From assembly GCA_001949185.1 (NCBI GenBank), contig BDGG01000001.1, positions 221,739-285,738 of the forward strand: a DNA stretch of 64,000 bases, written 5' to 3'. Below the pieces are notes generated by a model. The model made no database searches. It was given only the letters and a program-made list of their open reading frames with translations, and was not told the DNA's origin. Source of the stretch: Ramazzottius varieornatus (Eukaryota; Tardigrada; Eutardigrada; Parachela; Ramazzottiidae). Both the position numbers and the translations under genes were made by a program. Below are positions 33,018-44,712 of the stretch, one piece after another (position 1 is the stretch's first letter; each line of letters starts with the position of its first letter).

Positions 33018-35199
33018 ATGTCGCATGGTTCGACAGAGGCTGAGAGCACTTCCGGTTCCGAAGTTTCCGAAATGTCGGAAGGACGTTTGCAGCATGTAGT
33101 CGAAGATGGCCTCGTCTTCAACCATACCCACCGTCCAGCGAAGCCATATCCCTACGTGTCAGAGGCGGAAAAGAACCCCGATGTTGGAAGAGGAGCAGTG
33201 ATCATCTGGGATTTTGACACTGCGTCGTTCAAAGCGGGTAAGTCTCACCAGCGATACTCGCGTACGGACAAGTTATCCGTAACTTAAGCCCTTTCGGTGA
33301 TCATGCGTATACAATATATGCCCGGACGCAAAATTTACGCGCATCAGAAACTGTGTGCCGCTCGATCCGAACACGAGAAGTTTCTGGGTTTTTCTCTCCT
33401 TGCTAGAGCACGCTGAGCCTGTCGTCTCTACCTTGCTACGACTATGTCGAGACAAAGTTCCTCGCTACATACGACACAAGCCAACCATCCTTTTCTGCTA
33501 TACGAGAAAGATTCGGGACTTAGACTATCCTGGACGCGAGCAAGCCATCACCGAGGTCCGCCGTCGGATTCCTCCCCATTTAGCCTACGTACGTTTTGTT
33601 GCTGTGTTTCCGGTCTGGCTCATTCCTTGGTTGCTCACCTGCTTCTTTTTATTGCCACTGGTTAGGTACGGACACGAACGACCGAGCAGAAGGAAGGGAT
33701 GGAAGCGTACGAGGCTCGGCAGGAACTACGAGCTGTCATTCGCTTCAATATTCGGGAATTCCAGAATCGATCGGTCCCTGGTCCTCTGATGGTGATAGTC
33801 TCAGGTTCGTCATATGATGTTTCTTACCCGTACTTGGATGATCGAGGAGATACAAGGGAATGAGAAGAAGTTGCACAGTTTCCTTTTGAAGTTGTCAATC
33901 AACGGTATGTTAATTTTGGTAATTGCCATTTGCCAGTCAAGGCCGTGCTGAAAGCCTGAAACCCACCCCTCGTGACGTCAGTGAGTCAATTGTTTCACAT
34001 GTATCTTTTTTAACCAGATGTGCTATTTTCCAGTGGCGCACGTTACCAGTCAGTAACACTACAAGCGTGCGTCACCTGAGAAAATAGCCTTGTCGATCTT
34101 ATTTGCCGAGCTCTCATAGGCGTCATTCTTATCCTACAATGGCCTACATGGACGATATGGTTACAATTGTTTTTTTGTCTTTTCAGGAGATGGCGACTCA
34201 GTCGCTTGGCATATGAAGATGAAGGTGACGGCTGCTTGGGAGACGTTGTTCGTGATTCCTCACGAACTTCTTCCGTTCGTTTGGCGAGCCACACGTCAAC
34301 CCACGAGCTCGTACACCTGGGACTTCCACAAGGGCATCGTCGGCGAGAATCCCAAATGGGGCTTGGCCATCGGTAACGGCTCCTTCCTCCTGCCACCACC
34401 GCTCTACTTCTCTCCAGACAGCTGGCTCACGCGGGGCTATCAGCCTACCGTCTTCTACATTGAAGAACCCTGGTTGGAGCCAGTCTTGTGGATCCCCCAA
34501 CCGCCTGTCGAACAGGTGAGAAACCACGAACCAATTCGATATTATAATCATCAACTAATAAATGGTCTACCCTACAGGTTTCTCAGAAAAGTTCTTTCGT
34601 CAGCTATCCTTACCACTTCTTGGAGTATCAGCCAGCCTCTTCGCAGCCTGTCCATTGGACCCACGCACCGGTAAGAAATTTTGAGAGGCCCGTAAACGAA
34701 ACGCACCAGAACATATCAAGTGGCGTACGTTTTTTTTGTTATAAGCTGCAGGTGTGCGCGACTTGAAAACCGATCCTATCGAATTTGTCTTTTCCAAGTG
34801 GCGCACGTGTGCATGATGGTTGATCAGAAGCGTGGGTCAGTTGGCCAGAAATCCCTGCACTTTTGGTTTACCGGCCATTCAACTGAAAACCGACCATTTT
34901 CATGATAATTCTGAACAATGGCTGACGTGCCGTTGCTGTGTTCTTTGCAGTCGCCTTCAATGATGGTGATGCCAGCTGTTCCGGGTTTCGGCCAATCCTC
35001 GCCGATGATGGTGCCAACTCAGGGTTTCAGCCAGTCGCCTCCCATGGTTTGGGCCAGCTCTCCTCCGTGCCCCCACTGGTACGAACAGCCTTACCAAGCT
35101 TCTCTTCCCTCGGGCGACAGCTCCCAGCAAGCCCCTGCTTCATGGTTCGGGCAGTCCCATCAGGCTCCCGTGTTACACCACGGCGGTCCCGCCAAGTGA
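33018..35199 (+). CDS. Putative NYN/PIN-like domain protein with Pro/Gln/Ser-rich tail
   Basis: Six exons, 33018-33237, 33407-33588, 33666-33804, 34187-34515, 34578-34670, 34951-35199, join in frame to 403 aa. The segment GAVIIWDFDTASF followed about 125 residues later by PLMVIVSGDGDSVAWHM resembles the two acidic strands of NYN-type PIN nucleases (as in MARF1), which cut RNA. Between them is a basic helix-rich region (YTRKIRDLDYPG, EVRRRIPPHLAY). The next part is Trp- and Pro-rich (FVWRATRQPTSSYTWDF). The last exon encodes repeats of SP-MMV-P and GF-QSPPM type. The domain call rests on two motifs only. Repeat copies sit in introns at 34.0 and 34.7 kb. Confidence 0.6.
34025..34090. repeat. 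CAAGTGGCGCAC paired-palindrome repeat
   Basis: CCAGTGGCGCACGTTACCAG then CAAGCGTGCGTCACCTGAG: one hairpin unit in an intron. Confidence 0.65.
34710..34815. repeat. CAAGTGGCGCAC paired-palindrome repeat
   Basis: CAAGTGGCGTACG, GTGTGCGCGACTTGAAAAC and CCAAGTGGCGCACGTG, with CCTATCGAATTTGTC interior; intronic. Confidence 0.7.
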
Positions 35200-35927
35200 A
35201 GAAGGCCCGTGGTCTGGGTTCCTGGTCCTAAAACAGCTTCTCTTCTGGTCGTACACCTTCCCTGAATTTCTTTGATTTTTGCAGCTATTGCCAAGTTTAA
35301 ATCTGACCACTGTCTCGTTGGTTCCTTTCTTTATTGCCAGTTTACACTGATGAACAGCTTGTTATTTTGCCTGTTATTATCCTTTCTGTCCTTGGCATAA
35401 GCCATTTTTCTTTTGTTTACACCACTCAACCGACTTCCGTTCTTTTCTTCCCTTATTTTTCGTTGGGAAAGCGTTTAAAACTTGACATCTGCTATTCCAT
35501 ACCTGCCTTTGACTTCCTCGTTCAACGTTACTTTTTTGCCTTTGCACAAAATTTCTTTCCCATGTACTTCTCAAACTTATCTCCTTCAAGCTTTTATCCC
35601 TTATGTGTTATCGAGACCTCCTTTTTTTCTGGTGTAAAAATTTCCCAAGTGAAGAAATTGACCTTGTATGAATTCTAGAGAGAATACCTACTGGACAAAC
35701 AAACTCGATAAGATCACTTTTCCAAGTGGCGCACGCTTTCCAAGCCATTACACTGAACACGTGCGCCATTTTGGAAAAGAATCTTCTCGAGCTCTTATTT
35801 CTGTCATCTTTCTCGAACTGTCGACAGGCACTATTATTTTACACGATTAAAACTCTCAACGGAAGGTTAATTTGAGTATGAGAATGTACATAAAAACAAT
35901 AACCGACCATTATCTCACAGAGCATTT
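35200..35927. other. Convergent spacer with palindromic repeat
   Basis: Between the 3' ends of the NYN-like and CTR9 genes. T-rich, with one repeat unit at 35690-35800: CCAAGTGGCGCACGC and ACGTGCGCCATTTTGG. No gene seen. Confidence 0.5.
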
Positions 35928-38900
35928 CTATTCGTCATCGGAATCGTTGATGCTCAGTTTGGGTCTTCTTCCAGCCGTCGCTTCTTCCTCGTCGTCTTCA
36001 TCTCCCTCCTTCTTCTTCATCTTCTGGTCGTCATCCACCTCCATGTCTTCTTCATCGTCAGACCTCAACGCTTTTGTCTTTTTTGGCAACTGTTTCTGAT
36101 CCTCTCCTTCTTCATCCTCAGACTTGTCCTTCTTCTCCGCCTTGTCATCCTCCTCATCAGAAGAAATCAAACCTTTCCTGGCCGGCTTTCGGCTCCTCTG
36201 ACCTGCAAAGATATTACCCCAAACTCACAATCGGAAGAAAAACACCGGAAAGAATATTTCCAGCATATGCGCTGAAGAAAACGAAATTGTATGGGTCACC
36301 AAAACAGAAACCAAATTCCACGCCAGCATCACTTACACTGTAAATTACCTGACAAAGTCAGAGTAATTTAGAATACGGCCCACAAAATTGAAGCGAAATT
36401 CAGAAATATTCTCCGATGAAATTACCTTCGTTATCGGACTTGTCGCCATCCTTATCCGGTGACTTGCCTGAGCCGTCTTCGTCGTCCGAGGAAGACGATG
36501 ATTCGGTGTCGGAGATGATGGCCTTGGTCTTGTACTTGCGACCCTTTCGGTCGTACTCGGGTTCGCGCGGGGCACGCGTGGTCTCTGCAGCACCGGCTTC
36601 ACCGTCCTCTTCTCCGCCGCTGGAGTAAATCATGCCAGATTCCCGTTCGCGTTCGCGACGTTCTCGTCGAGCTCGCTTCTTCTCTCCACGACGCGAACCA
36701 CCGTCAGCTCGAAGACGCTTGGCGCGAGGCTGTCCATCGGGACCAACAGCTACAACAAGTAACGTCAAATGAGTTTCCGCTTCTCTAAGGATTCTTTCAC
36801 TTGGGAGCTCGGGATCGATTAGGACAAAAATGTTTTTCCAAGTGGCACACAGCTCTCTGTCACTGGAAAAAGCGATCTTCTCCAGCTTGTTTCTTCTCCC
36901 AGGTGGCGCAAGTTACCACTACTGTTGGCAGCAAGCGCACGCCACTTGGTGAAAACATTTGTATCGACTTTGTTTTCCCAAGTTGCGTACCTGTTGGATG
37001 TTAATCGCTGGGAGAGTGCGCCACTTGGAAAACTCGACCAGATCGTTTGTGCAACTGGCGCACGTTCTTGGCCAATAAGAGTGAAAGAGTGCGCCACTTG
37101 GAAAGAAAGTTCTGTAGAGTCTTTTTGCCTGAATTTCATTCTATAACATGATTTCTAAGGAAAGACCAAACTGGCTGAAAGACTCGGGTGTAAGTACCTT
37201 CAGTGGTGTAGTTGCCTTCATCGTCAATGAAGAGTTCGTCTTCCATGGCAGCTCGCTTCTTGGCTCGACTCTTGACTTTGACTTCCGGTTCGGTTTCCTG
37301 CTTCATGATCCTCTCCTTCACTTCCGCCGTCTTGGCTAACACCTCTTCACGCTTTCTTCTCAGCTCTTCCTGCTGCCTCATCTTTTCCTCCATCAACATT
37401 TGCTGTTCCTCAGCCTGCCTCTGCTGATACTCCAGTCTGTATAGAATGAAAATAGGTTCGAAACCGTTAGGGAAATTCTTCCAAAATTTCCGTTACCTTG
37501 CTTGTTCGATCTTCTCCTTCAACAATCGGTCCTCTTCATCGACTTGAGTTGCTCGAACCTGCAGAACAAGCAACTGTGAACCTTCGGATTCTTTATTTCC
37601 AATTTAGTACTTTAAGTTGAATAATATATCTTCCAGTTTCCTTGTGGATTTTGTCACCTCGGCATTCTGGGCTTGCGTGAGGTAATCGTTACACAGTTTA
37701 GCCAATTTTGCTGCTCTGTGCATATCCACCACGGCTTTATCCCCTTCCGTTGACAGGAAGTCGAAGATGGCCTGTGCTGTCTGCAAGTCTTCCTTGGCGC
37801 CCTTCACTTCCTTCGAGCTCCTGAAGTCCTTCAAGGTGTTGACCGCCATTTTGTGCAGTACCAACCCCAGGTTGAATCTCAACTGCTGATTCTGAGGGGC
37901 CAAGACCCTTGCTTGCTGCAAGGTCTTCCTGGCAGCCGACAGATCGCCATTCAGACACTGAGCACGAGCCAGGTACAGGAAGACTTGTGGATCGAGCGCG
38001 GCTGTCGGGAAGCGCTTCAGCGCGTTCTCGTACATCTTGATTCCTGCGATGAACTGCCGCTGGTCACAGTACAGGTTACCTATGTTGATCCACAGATCCA
38101 GAATGTCGGCTGTCGACTCACGAACCACGGAAAACATCTCTTTGGCTTCTTCCAACTGCCCTGTAAAATGTAACGATTGGCCACGGTAGAACTAGATCCT
38201 ACCCACGTTCATACTACGACGATTGCGTAGGTCCTACCAGTTAAAGAAGAAATCATTAAAATTTGTAGTAGGGCTTACGCCTACCGATGAAAACTGCCGA
38301 CAGGAGTCGGTCCCACCGAATGAAAAAAATGATATACTGTATTCCCTCGAAAGTTCTACGAATCACCTGACTGTTGTGGTAAATATCATCCGGCGGGCAA
38401 CAGAAAGTATCTATACCTTGAATCAAAGACTGCTCCCCAGTCAAGTGTAATGATGGGCGACATTCAAACAATCAGCGACACCAGTGCGGGTGTAGTTTAC
38501 TGGCATCATGACGTAATTCGCAGAACTATCGAGGCAATACAGTACGAAATTCCCCGTAGGACTTACGCCTGCTGCAGTGGAAAATTGCCCCGTGTGAGTA
38601 TGTTTTGCCACGAGCAAATGAGATTCTTACGGGTATGAGCAAGAACAGCTCCCATGCCGTTTACAGCATACACATTGCTGGGGTCAATCTTTAAAACTTG
38701 TTTGTACAGTTGGAAGGCTCTTTCAGAGTGGCGCTTCTTCTTTTCGGGGTCGATGGGAGTGTACAGCGTCTCCAGCCAGATGTTGGCTAGGCTCAGCAGG
38801 GCGTAGGTGTCGTTCTTAGACTTTTGATTGCTCAGGACCTTCTCATACTTCTTTTGAGCTGGTCCGTACTCGCCCTTCGACATGTGGAGATTGCCGAGGA

Positions 38901-41580
38901 GGAGGTGACTGTCCGGATGGTCGGGACTGACACTTCCGGCTTCCTTGAACCAGTCACTGGCTTCCAGGATGTTGCCTCGGTCGCGCGAAAGGCAACCGAC
39001 GCGCAGGTAGCAGTCCACGTAATTGGGATGATCCACCACGATACCCTGCAAGGACACAAAATCACAAATCCTTTCAGGTATGAACAGAAATCCTTGCTGA
39101 AAAACTGTAAAAGGTTTCTCATTCGGCTGGCATATTGGAAGGCCGGTAAAAGAACGTACTGGACTGCCATCTCAAGTGCCGCACAATTTCATTGTACATG
39201 GCTGAAAGCGTGCGCCACTTGAGAAGTTCGATCTTCAGTGGCGCACGTTCCAGTGTTTTTGGCTGAAGCACGCTCCACTCAGCAAACTCAGACGTTTCAT
39301 CCATTGGTCAATTTCTTTGAATTTTCCTGCTGTTGGAACAATTCGTGTACGGCACGGCCTTGTTCGACAAATTTCTCGTAGAAAAAGGCAGAGTTGATTC
39401 GTGAGCTTTGTCAATAAAGTACCTTGTAGCATCGTTGAGCCTCGTCGTGGTCCTTCTCCGCTTCAGCCAATCTTCCCTTGTTGTAGAGCATGGTGGTCTG
39501 GATCCACTTGTAGTGGTGCTCGTTCTCCGCACTAAGCTTCTCTTGTTCCGCTTCCGCACGGGCGATGGCCCAGTCCAAGTACTTCCGGCTCTCCTCAATT
39601 TTCCCCAGCTGGAAATCCAACACGCTGACGTTGTTCAACAGCTCTGGAGGTATCACATCGTTCAGGGTATCTCTTTCGCGGTAGATCTCGATCACTCGAC
39701 GGTACGTGTTCAACGCACCTTCCTACGAAGACCAGAGAAGTCAAGTCTACCCAATTGCAGCAGGAATCGAAGGAGTTTCAACGGCGCTCATAGTATGAGC
39801 TCACTCAGTTTCTATTCGAACTTCCGAACTGTTTTAGGCCATATGAAACCGTCGGAATAGAAACCAGGCAAGTTCAAGCATGATCTCTACTGCACAGCCG
39901 CCTGAGTTCTATCTCACAGTATTCAAGATGGAGAGACTTACTGGATCGAGAGTTTCTTGGAGTTCCGCGAACTTGATGTGAGCATCAATGTCATCTGGTC
40001 TCGCTTCACAGACCCTCTTGAGGTAGTTCTTGGCCTGGTTTTTCTTCTCCTTCGTTCCAGTCTGAAGGTACAGTATCCCGAGAATCTTTAACGTCTCGAC
40101 GTTGTTGGGCGACACAGCCAGCACTTTCTCGAAGCTCAGCATCGCATTGGCGATGTCGTTCCTCTGCAAGTACATCTGCCCAAGGCCATAGTGAGGAAGA
40201 ACGAAAGAAGGCTTAGCGAACTGCGTGGCTTGGTAGTAGAACTGGAAGGCTTGGTCGTAGTTGCCGTCGTAGTGGTGACACTTGCCCGCAATGTAGACAC
40301 TCTCAGCCTTCAGATGCTCACTCTTGGACTTCTGGATGGCCATCATGGCCAGAGGGAGAGCTTTGTTGGTCTCTCGACGGTAGAAGAAGTGCTCGGCCAG
40401 CAGGTTGAGGTTGATGGGTTGCATCTGGTCGATCTTGTAGACGCGAACGATGTGTTGCATGGCGGTCTGGACGGAAGCGTCCGTGTTCTCGTTGAGGAAG
40501 ATCAGCGCCAGACCGACCATCGCTCCAGTGCATATCGAATCGAGCTGAAGAGCGCGTTCGTAAGCTAGTCGAGCTCGCTCGTGGCGACCGAGCTTGAAGA
40601 GACAGTGACCAATGGCCATCCTACGGCAGAAAAGCAGTCAGAAACGTTCTGGTCAATCAACAAACCAAATCAACCGTACGACCGACGCAAAGCCATATTT
40701 TATCCTCAACTCGCACATGACGTCAAATCTGCCAGCGTTCATCCCGCTATTACCCCCCGAAAACCCATCCCATCAGGTGACGTCATGCGCTGGTTGGGTG
40801 GTTGCCGAACTGAGCAAAGGCAATCATCAATCAGCTCAATTTTGCTCAGTTTGAGTAAAAGGTTCAGGAAAGTTTCGAAGAAGGTTTAAGGGTAGACAAG
40901 ACTTACCGGATTTCAGGAGAGCAGTCAGGATGCGCTCGGAGGATATTCTTGAAGCAGACCAGCGCCTTCTTATAGTCTGCTTTCTGGAACGCCATCAACC
41001 CCCTTCCCTGTAACGCCAGATAATCGTTGGGGAAGCTCTTTAGCACGTAATCGAACTGTGTAGCAGCTTGATCCAGCTTCTCGGGGTCCAGTAGACAGAA
41101 ATAGGCTCGACCAATGAGATGGTAAAGCGAGGTGACCATCAGCTGATCGACATTGCTATACAATCTCATAGCCTTGGTAAACATTTCCTTCTTCTCCTTC
41201 TCCGAGTACTTGTCCTTGGTCAGTTCGATGGTGTAGTAGTTGGCCATGAGATCCATGCAGAAGGCAGCGTCGGGACGGTCGGGCGTCTCGTTGTTGGGGT
41301 AGCGCTGAATCTGCTTGTAGGCTTCGGAGAGAATGTCGATGAAGATGTCCTCGTTGCCGCGGGCATGACAGTGGAGAGCCAGCACGTTGGCGATCTTGAT
41401 GGGAGGCTCTTCGTTCTGGATGACTTCCACCAGGTCGTTCTTGTGGGGCAGGTTGTCCAGGTAGATTTCCACCACGTCCGAGCTGTTCTTGATGGGCACC
41501 GCCATCATCGTCTCGCTGAGGAAATCCTTCTTCCAGTAGTCTGGCGGCGGCTGGATGTCAAAGGTGTTGTTGTGTGCCAT
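35928..41580 (-). CDS. CTR9: CTR9, PAF1 complex subunit
   Basis: TPR scaffold of the RNA polymerase II-associated PAF1 complex, acting in elongation and histone H2B ubiquitination. Nine exons join in frame: 41580-40907, 40620-39942, 39722-39423, 39045-38631, 38160-37658, 37558-37497, 37436-37198, 36749-36426, 36202-35928; 1,156 aa against 1,173 in human. TPR blocks are clear (RARLAYERALQLDSICTGA, FVLPHYGLGQMYLQRNDIA, HPNYVDCYLRVGCLSRDRG, NVYAVNGMGAVLAH). A charged coiled coil follows (EYQQRQAEEQQMLMEEKM). The tail is acidic and Ser/Asp/Lys-rich, ending INDSDDE. The N-terminus is about 17 residues longer than usual. Introns carry palindromic repeats (36.8-37.1, 39.2 kb) and a foldback element (38.25-38.6 kb). 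Confidence 0.97.
36785..37115. repeat. CAAGTGGCGCAC paired-palindrome array (CTR9 intron)
   Basis: At least eight alternating half-units: CCAAGTGGCACACAG, CCCAGGTGGCGCAAG, AGCGCACGCCACTTGG, CCCAAGTTGCGTACC, GAGTGCGCCACTTGGA, CAACTGGCGCACG, GAGTGCGCCACTTGGA. Interiors again read AACTCGACCAGATCGTT. Confidence 0.8.
38245..38590. repeat. Foldback repeat in CTR9 intron
   Basis: Left arm TACTGTATTCCCTCGAAAG continues to TTCTACGAATCAC; the right arm is its inverse (GTAATTCGCAGAACTATCG then AGGCAATACAGTA). An outer pair, GTAGGGCTTACGCCT and GTAGGACTTACGCCT, is in direct orientation. Probably a decayed non-autonomous transposon. Confidence 0.5.
39165..39290. repeat. CAAGTGGCGCAC paired-palindrome repeat (CTR9 intron)
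   Basis: TCAAGTGCCGCACAA, GCGTGCGCCACTTGAG, TCAGTGGCGCACG and GCACGCTCCACTCAG in alternating orientation. Confidence 0.65.
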
Positions 41581-41886
41581 CGTCGTGGCTGGTCCTTTCC
41601 CTACCCTGCAAAATCAAACAGCACAAAGGAGACAGACAGAATCCCAAGGTGTGAGATGGTGATGATCGAAGGACAAAGTAAATGTTTTGCGATCGTCGCA
41701 GAGTCAGACTCATATAGAGATTACAGAACGAGAGAAACTCCAAACCCCTCAAACTCACTTCTTACTTCGCGATGTCCGATTGATTGTTGATGGACTGGCA
41801 GATCCATAGAACTGATCAACAATCAAGCGAACGCGCCGAAATGAAAGGGGATTTGAGGGGCGTCATTGTTTATCTGATTATCAGAT

Positions 41887-42010
41887 CCAGGGCCGCCGCG
41901 GCCTGTATCGAATGTATCACGTCGCGATCAATTTTGCACTTTGGTCAGCCTTAGTCAGTGCCGTCACGCTGCAATCGTGATACATTCGATACAGGTCGCG
42001 GCGGCCCTGG
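41887..42010. mobile_element. 124-bp hairpin MITE with 6-bp target duplication
   Basis: Ends CCAGGGCCGCCGCGGCCTG and its inverse; arms of 35 bp differ at one base. Flanked on both sides by TCAGAT (41881-41886 and 42011-42016). Too short to code for anything. Confidence 0.85.
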
Positions 42011-42051
42011 TCAGATGACATGACTTACTAGTGAGTATTCGTCCGGCGCTG

Positions 42052-42124
42052 ACGATTACAATACAATGACGATGGCTCCTCTACGTCATCAAAAATGGGA
42101 GGAGAGTGCCTCTATTGTAATCGT
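42052..42124. repeat. Short inverted repeat
   Basis: ACGATTACAATA at the left and TATTGTAATCGT at the right, 73 bp apart end to end. Related AT-rich text continues outside. Between here and 43 kb no gene was recognised. Confidence 0.5.
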
Positions 42125-42999
42125 ATTGTTATCGTATGAAGATACTTGGGCAAAGTATCGTCACGAACTTTGGCTGCTCATCGATCCTGTTTCAGAGCAC
42201 CCACATGGTCAAGCTTGATACCAAAATGTGGGGAAAACATTCCTCTTCCATTCGATATTTTCCGGGAACGAGTAGACTGCACCTCAGCAATCCAAACCTA
42301 AATTTAGTGGGGTGGAAAAAATGAAATTAGCCATTTTAGCCGTTCCGCAGCTAAAATCAAGGCGTCACAGGACGTCACGTAACCCGGCGTAAACCATTGC
42401 TTTCAGCGGCGGTACGGAGCGACTCCTATCGTTCGTAAGTCGTTTCTCGATTGCCAAATACACACAGCTCGTTACCATGCGCAGACGATACGACTTCAAT
42501 TGAATTGTATCGTAATCGGGATCGTAACTGCAGGACGAATACTCACTACTATTAGGTGCGGAAGTATGACTTGTCCGCTGTTTTCGAACACCAACTTCGA
42601 ACAATTTTTTTCTCCCGTTTGAACCAAGTATTTCAACCCAAAATTTCTGCAATATAATGCACCATGATTTCGGGAATCGGGAAGGCTATCGGGAATGCTC
42701 ACGCATATCGAAATCACGAGTGTTCGTCGAGCACCAAAATCAATTTAGCAAAAGTGGCTGGTTCGTGAAAAACTCGCCACTTTAAGGACAGCAATTTTTG
42801 CGAGCGCGCAGATCCCTTTAGAAGCCTAAGCAGTGGCGGCCATACAAAATGATTTACCGGCAGAGACAGATAGTGCTCGAATGTACCACTTGTCGATGAG
42901 ATAAGCCGCAAGAATTGCGTCTGCTATGATGACGCAAGGGCTAATGTACCGTTCGGCCGATTGAACTTGGTCTTGTACAAAAAATTCAATCAAGCCGCT

Positions 43000-43961
43000 T
43001 CAAAATTCATATACGTCATCATACGCGTCCTTAAGCCAAAAGAATTCGTCATCGATAGACCATACTTCTGCAGTATCAGCTGTCTTTGCCGGCAAATATA
43101 TCAATACTACGTTGGCCGCAGCTGAGCCTGAGTATGTCTGCAAAGCATGCTGCGATGGTTGCTTTTTTTTAAATGACTTAAGTTTTCTTCTCAAACACTG
43201 GCAGCAAAGTTATCCGGGTGGAAACTTGGACTCGAGTTCTAAACTACAGTCACGGTCACGAGTCATCGTACGACTATGGTCTTCATTTGATTGCCCGTAG
43301 TTTGTGGGATCTTCGAACAGGAAGATGGTCCGCACTTGCTTTGCATACTGCCAAACGTTAAAGCCACTCTCCTTCTCCTCGCAGTACTGTCGCAGGAACG
43401 GTGCCGACTCTCGCGAAATTTCAGCCTTCCAAGTGCTGCTTACCCTAAAATCACTGAACGATACTGAGATGCTCACCCACACCTTGCCGTTTTCCGTCAT
43501 CTGATTGCTGGTACTTTAGCACGATAACCTTACCGTCGCATTTTGAGCAGCTTGATGAAATCAATGGAGTGCAGGATTTCTTCGAGCAGGGCTGCGAGAA
43601 TATCCTGCAACTTGGCCGAAGCCATAGCGGCGAGGTGCGTCTCTTGACATTCAACCAGTCCGGGTGCGTCTCTCACCTCCAACGACATGCGTCCGAGATA
43701 CGGGGCAAATATATTCATCCGAGCGGCCATTCTCCTTCAAGATACAGTAAGCAAGTCGATAAAGTCGTTCAACAATTGGTTTTCCCTCTCCCTCCACAAT
43801 TGTAGGATTTTCGGCTCGTGGTATCGCACAACCAGCATCGCAGAATCATCTGGACACCACTGGTTTTGACGTACCACATACTGCGACGTTACGGAGGATC
43901 TTTCGAACGACAAAGGCCGAGAGTCGGTCGTCGCAAGTCGCAACAGGTATTTTAAAGATAT
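43000..43961 (-). CDS. Unrecognised multi-exon gene or fragment
   Basis: Minus-strand segments that look coding: 43943-43740 (VVRYHEPKILQLWRE), 43733-43536 (MAARMNIFAPYLGRMSLE, then LQDILAALLEEILHSIDF), 43500-43210 (VWVSISVSFSDFRVSSTW, FNVWQYAKQVRTIFLFED) and 43146-43000 (VLIYLPAKTADTAEVWSI). A GTAAGG donor follows the second segment and a CAG acceptor precedes the third about 33 nt on. Splicing of the others is unsolved. The second segment is duplicated in inverse orientation at 44054-44254. No domain recognised; it may be a gene broken by rearrangement. Confidence 0.35.
43498..43775. repeat. 278-bp inverted duplication, left arm
   Basis: Near-identical inverse of 44009-44286 (one clear mismatch noticed), separated by 233 bp. 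Contains a 66-codon open frame on the minus strand with its splice donor. Confidence 0.92.
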
Positions 43962-44008
43962 TAATATTTACAATTTGCAACTGGACTGAATAACCTCACC
44001 TGTTGAAT

Positions 44009-44286
44009 TTGTTGAACGACTTTATCGACTTGCTTACTGTATCTTGAAGGAGAATGGCCGCTCGGATGAATATATTTGCCCCGTATCTCGGACGCATGTC
44101 GTTGGAGGTGAGAGACGCACCCGGACTGGTTGAATGTCAAGAGACGCACCTCGCCGCTATGGCTTCGGCCAAGCTGCAGGATATTCTCGCAGCCCTGCTC
44201 GAAGAAATCCTGCACTCCATTGATTTCATCAAGCTGCTCAAAATGCGACGGTAAGGTTATCGTGCTAAAGTACCAGCAATCAGATG
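44009..44286. repeat. 278-bp inverted duplication, right arm
   Basis: Inverse copy of 43498-43775. The same 66-codon frame is on the plus strand (44054-44254). After the arm the sequence differs (GCTAAAGTACCAGCAATG repeats once more). Confidence 0.92.
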
Positions 44287-44311
44287 CTAAAGTACCAGCA
44301 ATGAATTTGAC

Positions 44312-44712
44312 AGAATGTTAAAGACATTCATCAAGGGTACTGTAAACTTTCACTGTTATATCGATGGATCCAGTAACTACTGCAGTAACTACTGCAGTCG
44401 GACTACGAGCAACATTCTCAACTGAGCGACCCTCCGATCGAATCTGAGAACGTCCAGTGGCTGTATGTGGCCTGTGCCTTTGGGCGGTATCGTATTTCCC
44501 GCCAGGTCGATCTGGACGTCTAAGTACAAGATCAAGCCTGAGACATGCTTTAAAATAGCGATATAACGGTGAAAGTTTACAGTACCCTTGATGAATGTCT
44601 TTAACATTCTGTTAAATTCGCTCGGAGGGTCGCTTAGTTGAAAATATTGCTCGTAGTCCGACTGCAGTAGTTTCAAAATGCTGAAGGGATTAACTGGATC
44701 CATGGTGCTATC
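44312..44712 (-). pseudogene. Rearranged coding fragments, second inverted duplication
   Basis: A minus-strand frame from Met 44704 (MDPVNPFSILKLLQSDYEQ) has partial inverse copies on the plus strand just to the left: LKTFIKGTVNFH text at 44312-44353 and the QSDYEQ text at 44396-44440, the latter continuing in a plausible plus-strand frame (QWLYVACAFGRYRISRQ). The blocks are in a different order in the two copies, so this is scrambled rather than a clean palindrome. Origin unknown. Confidence 0.5.

Noticed and set aside
41119-41790. 223-codon plus-strand open frame
   Set aside because: It lies antisense to the first exon of CTR9, whose minus-strand reading is certain; no domain and biased composition typical of a shadow.
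44389-44530. Retinoblastoma-family identity for the QWLYVACAFGRYRIS segment
   Set aside because: The resemblance is limited to a few residues in a rearranged fragment.
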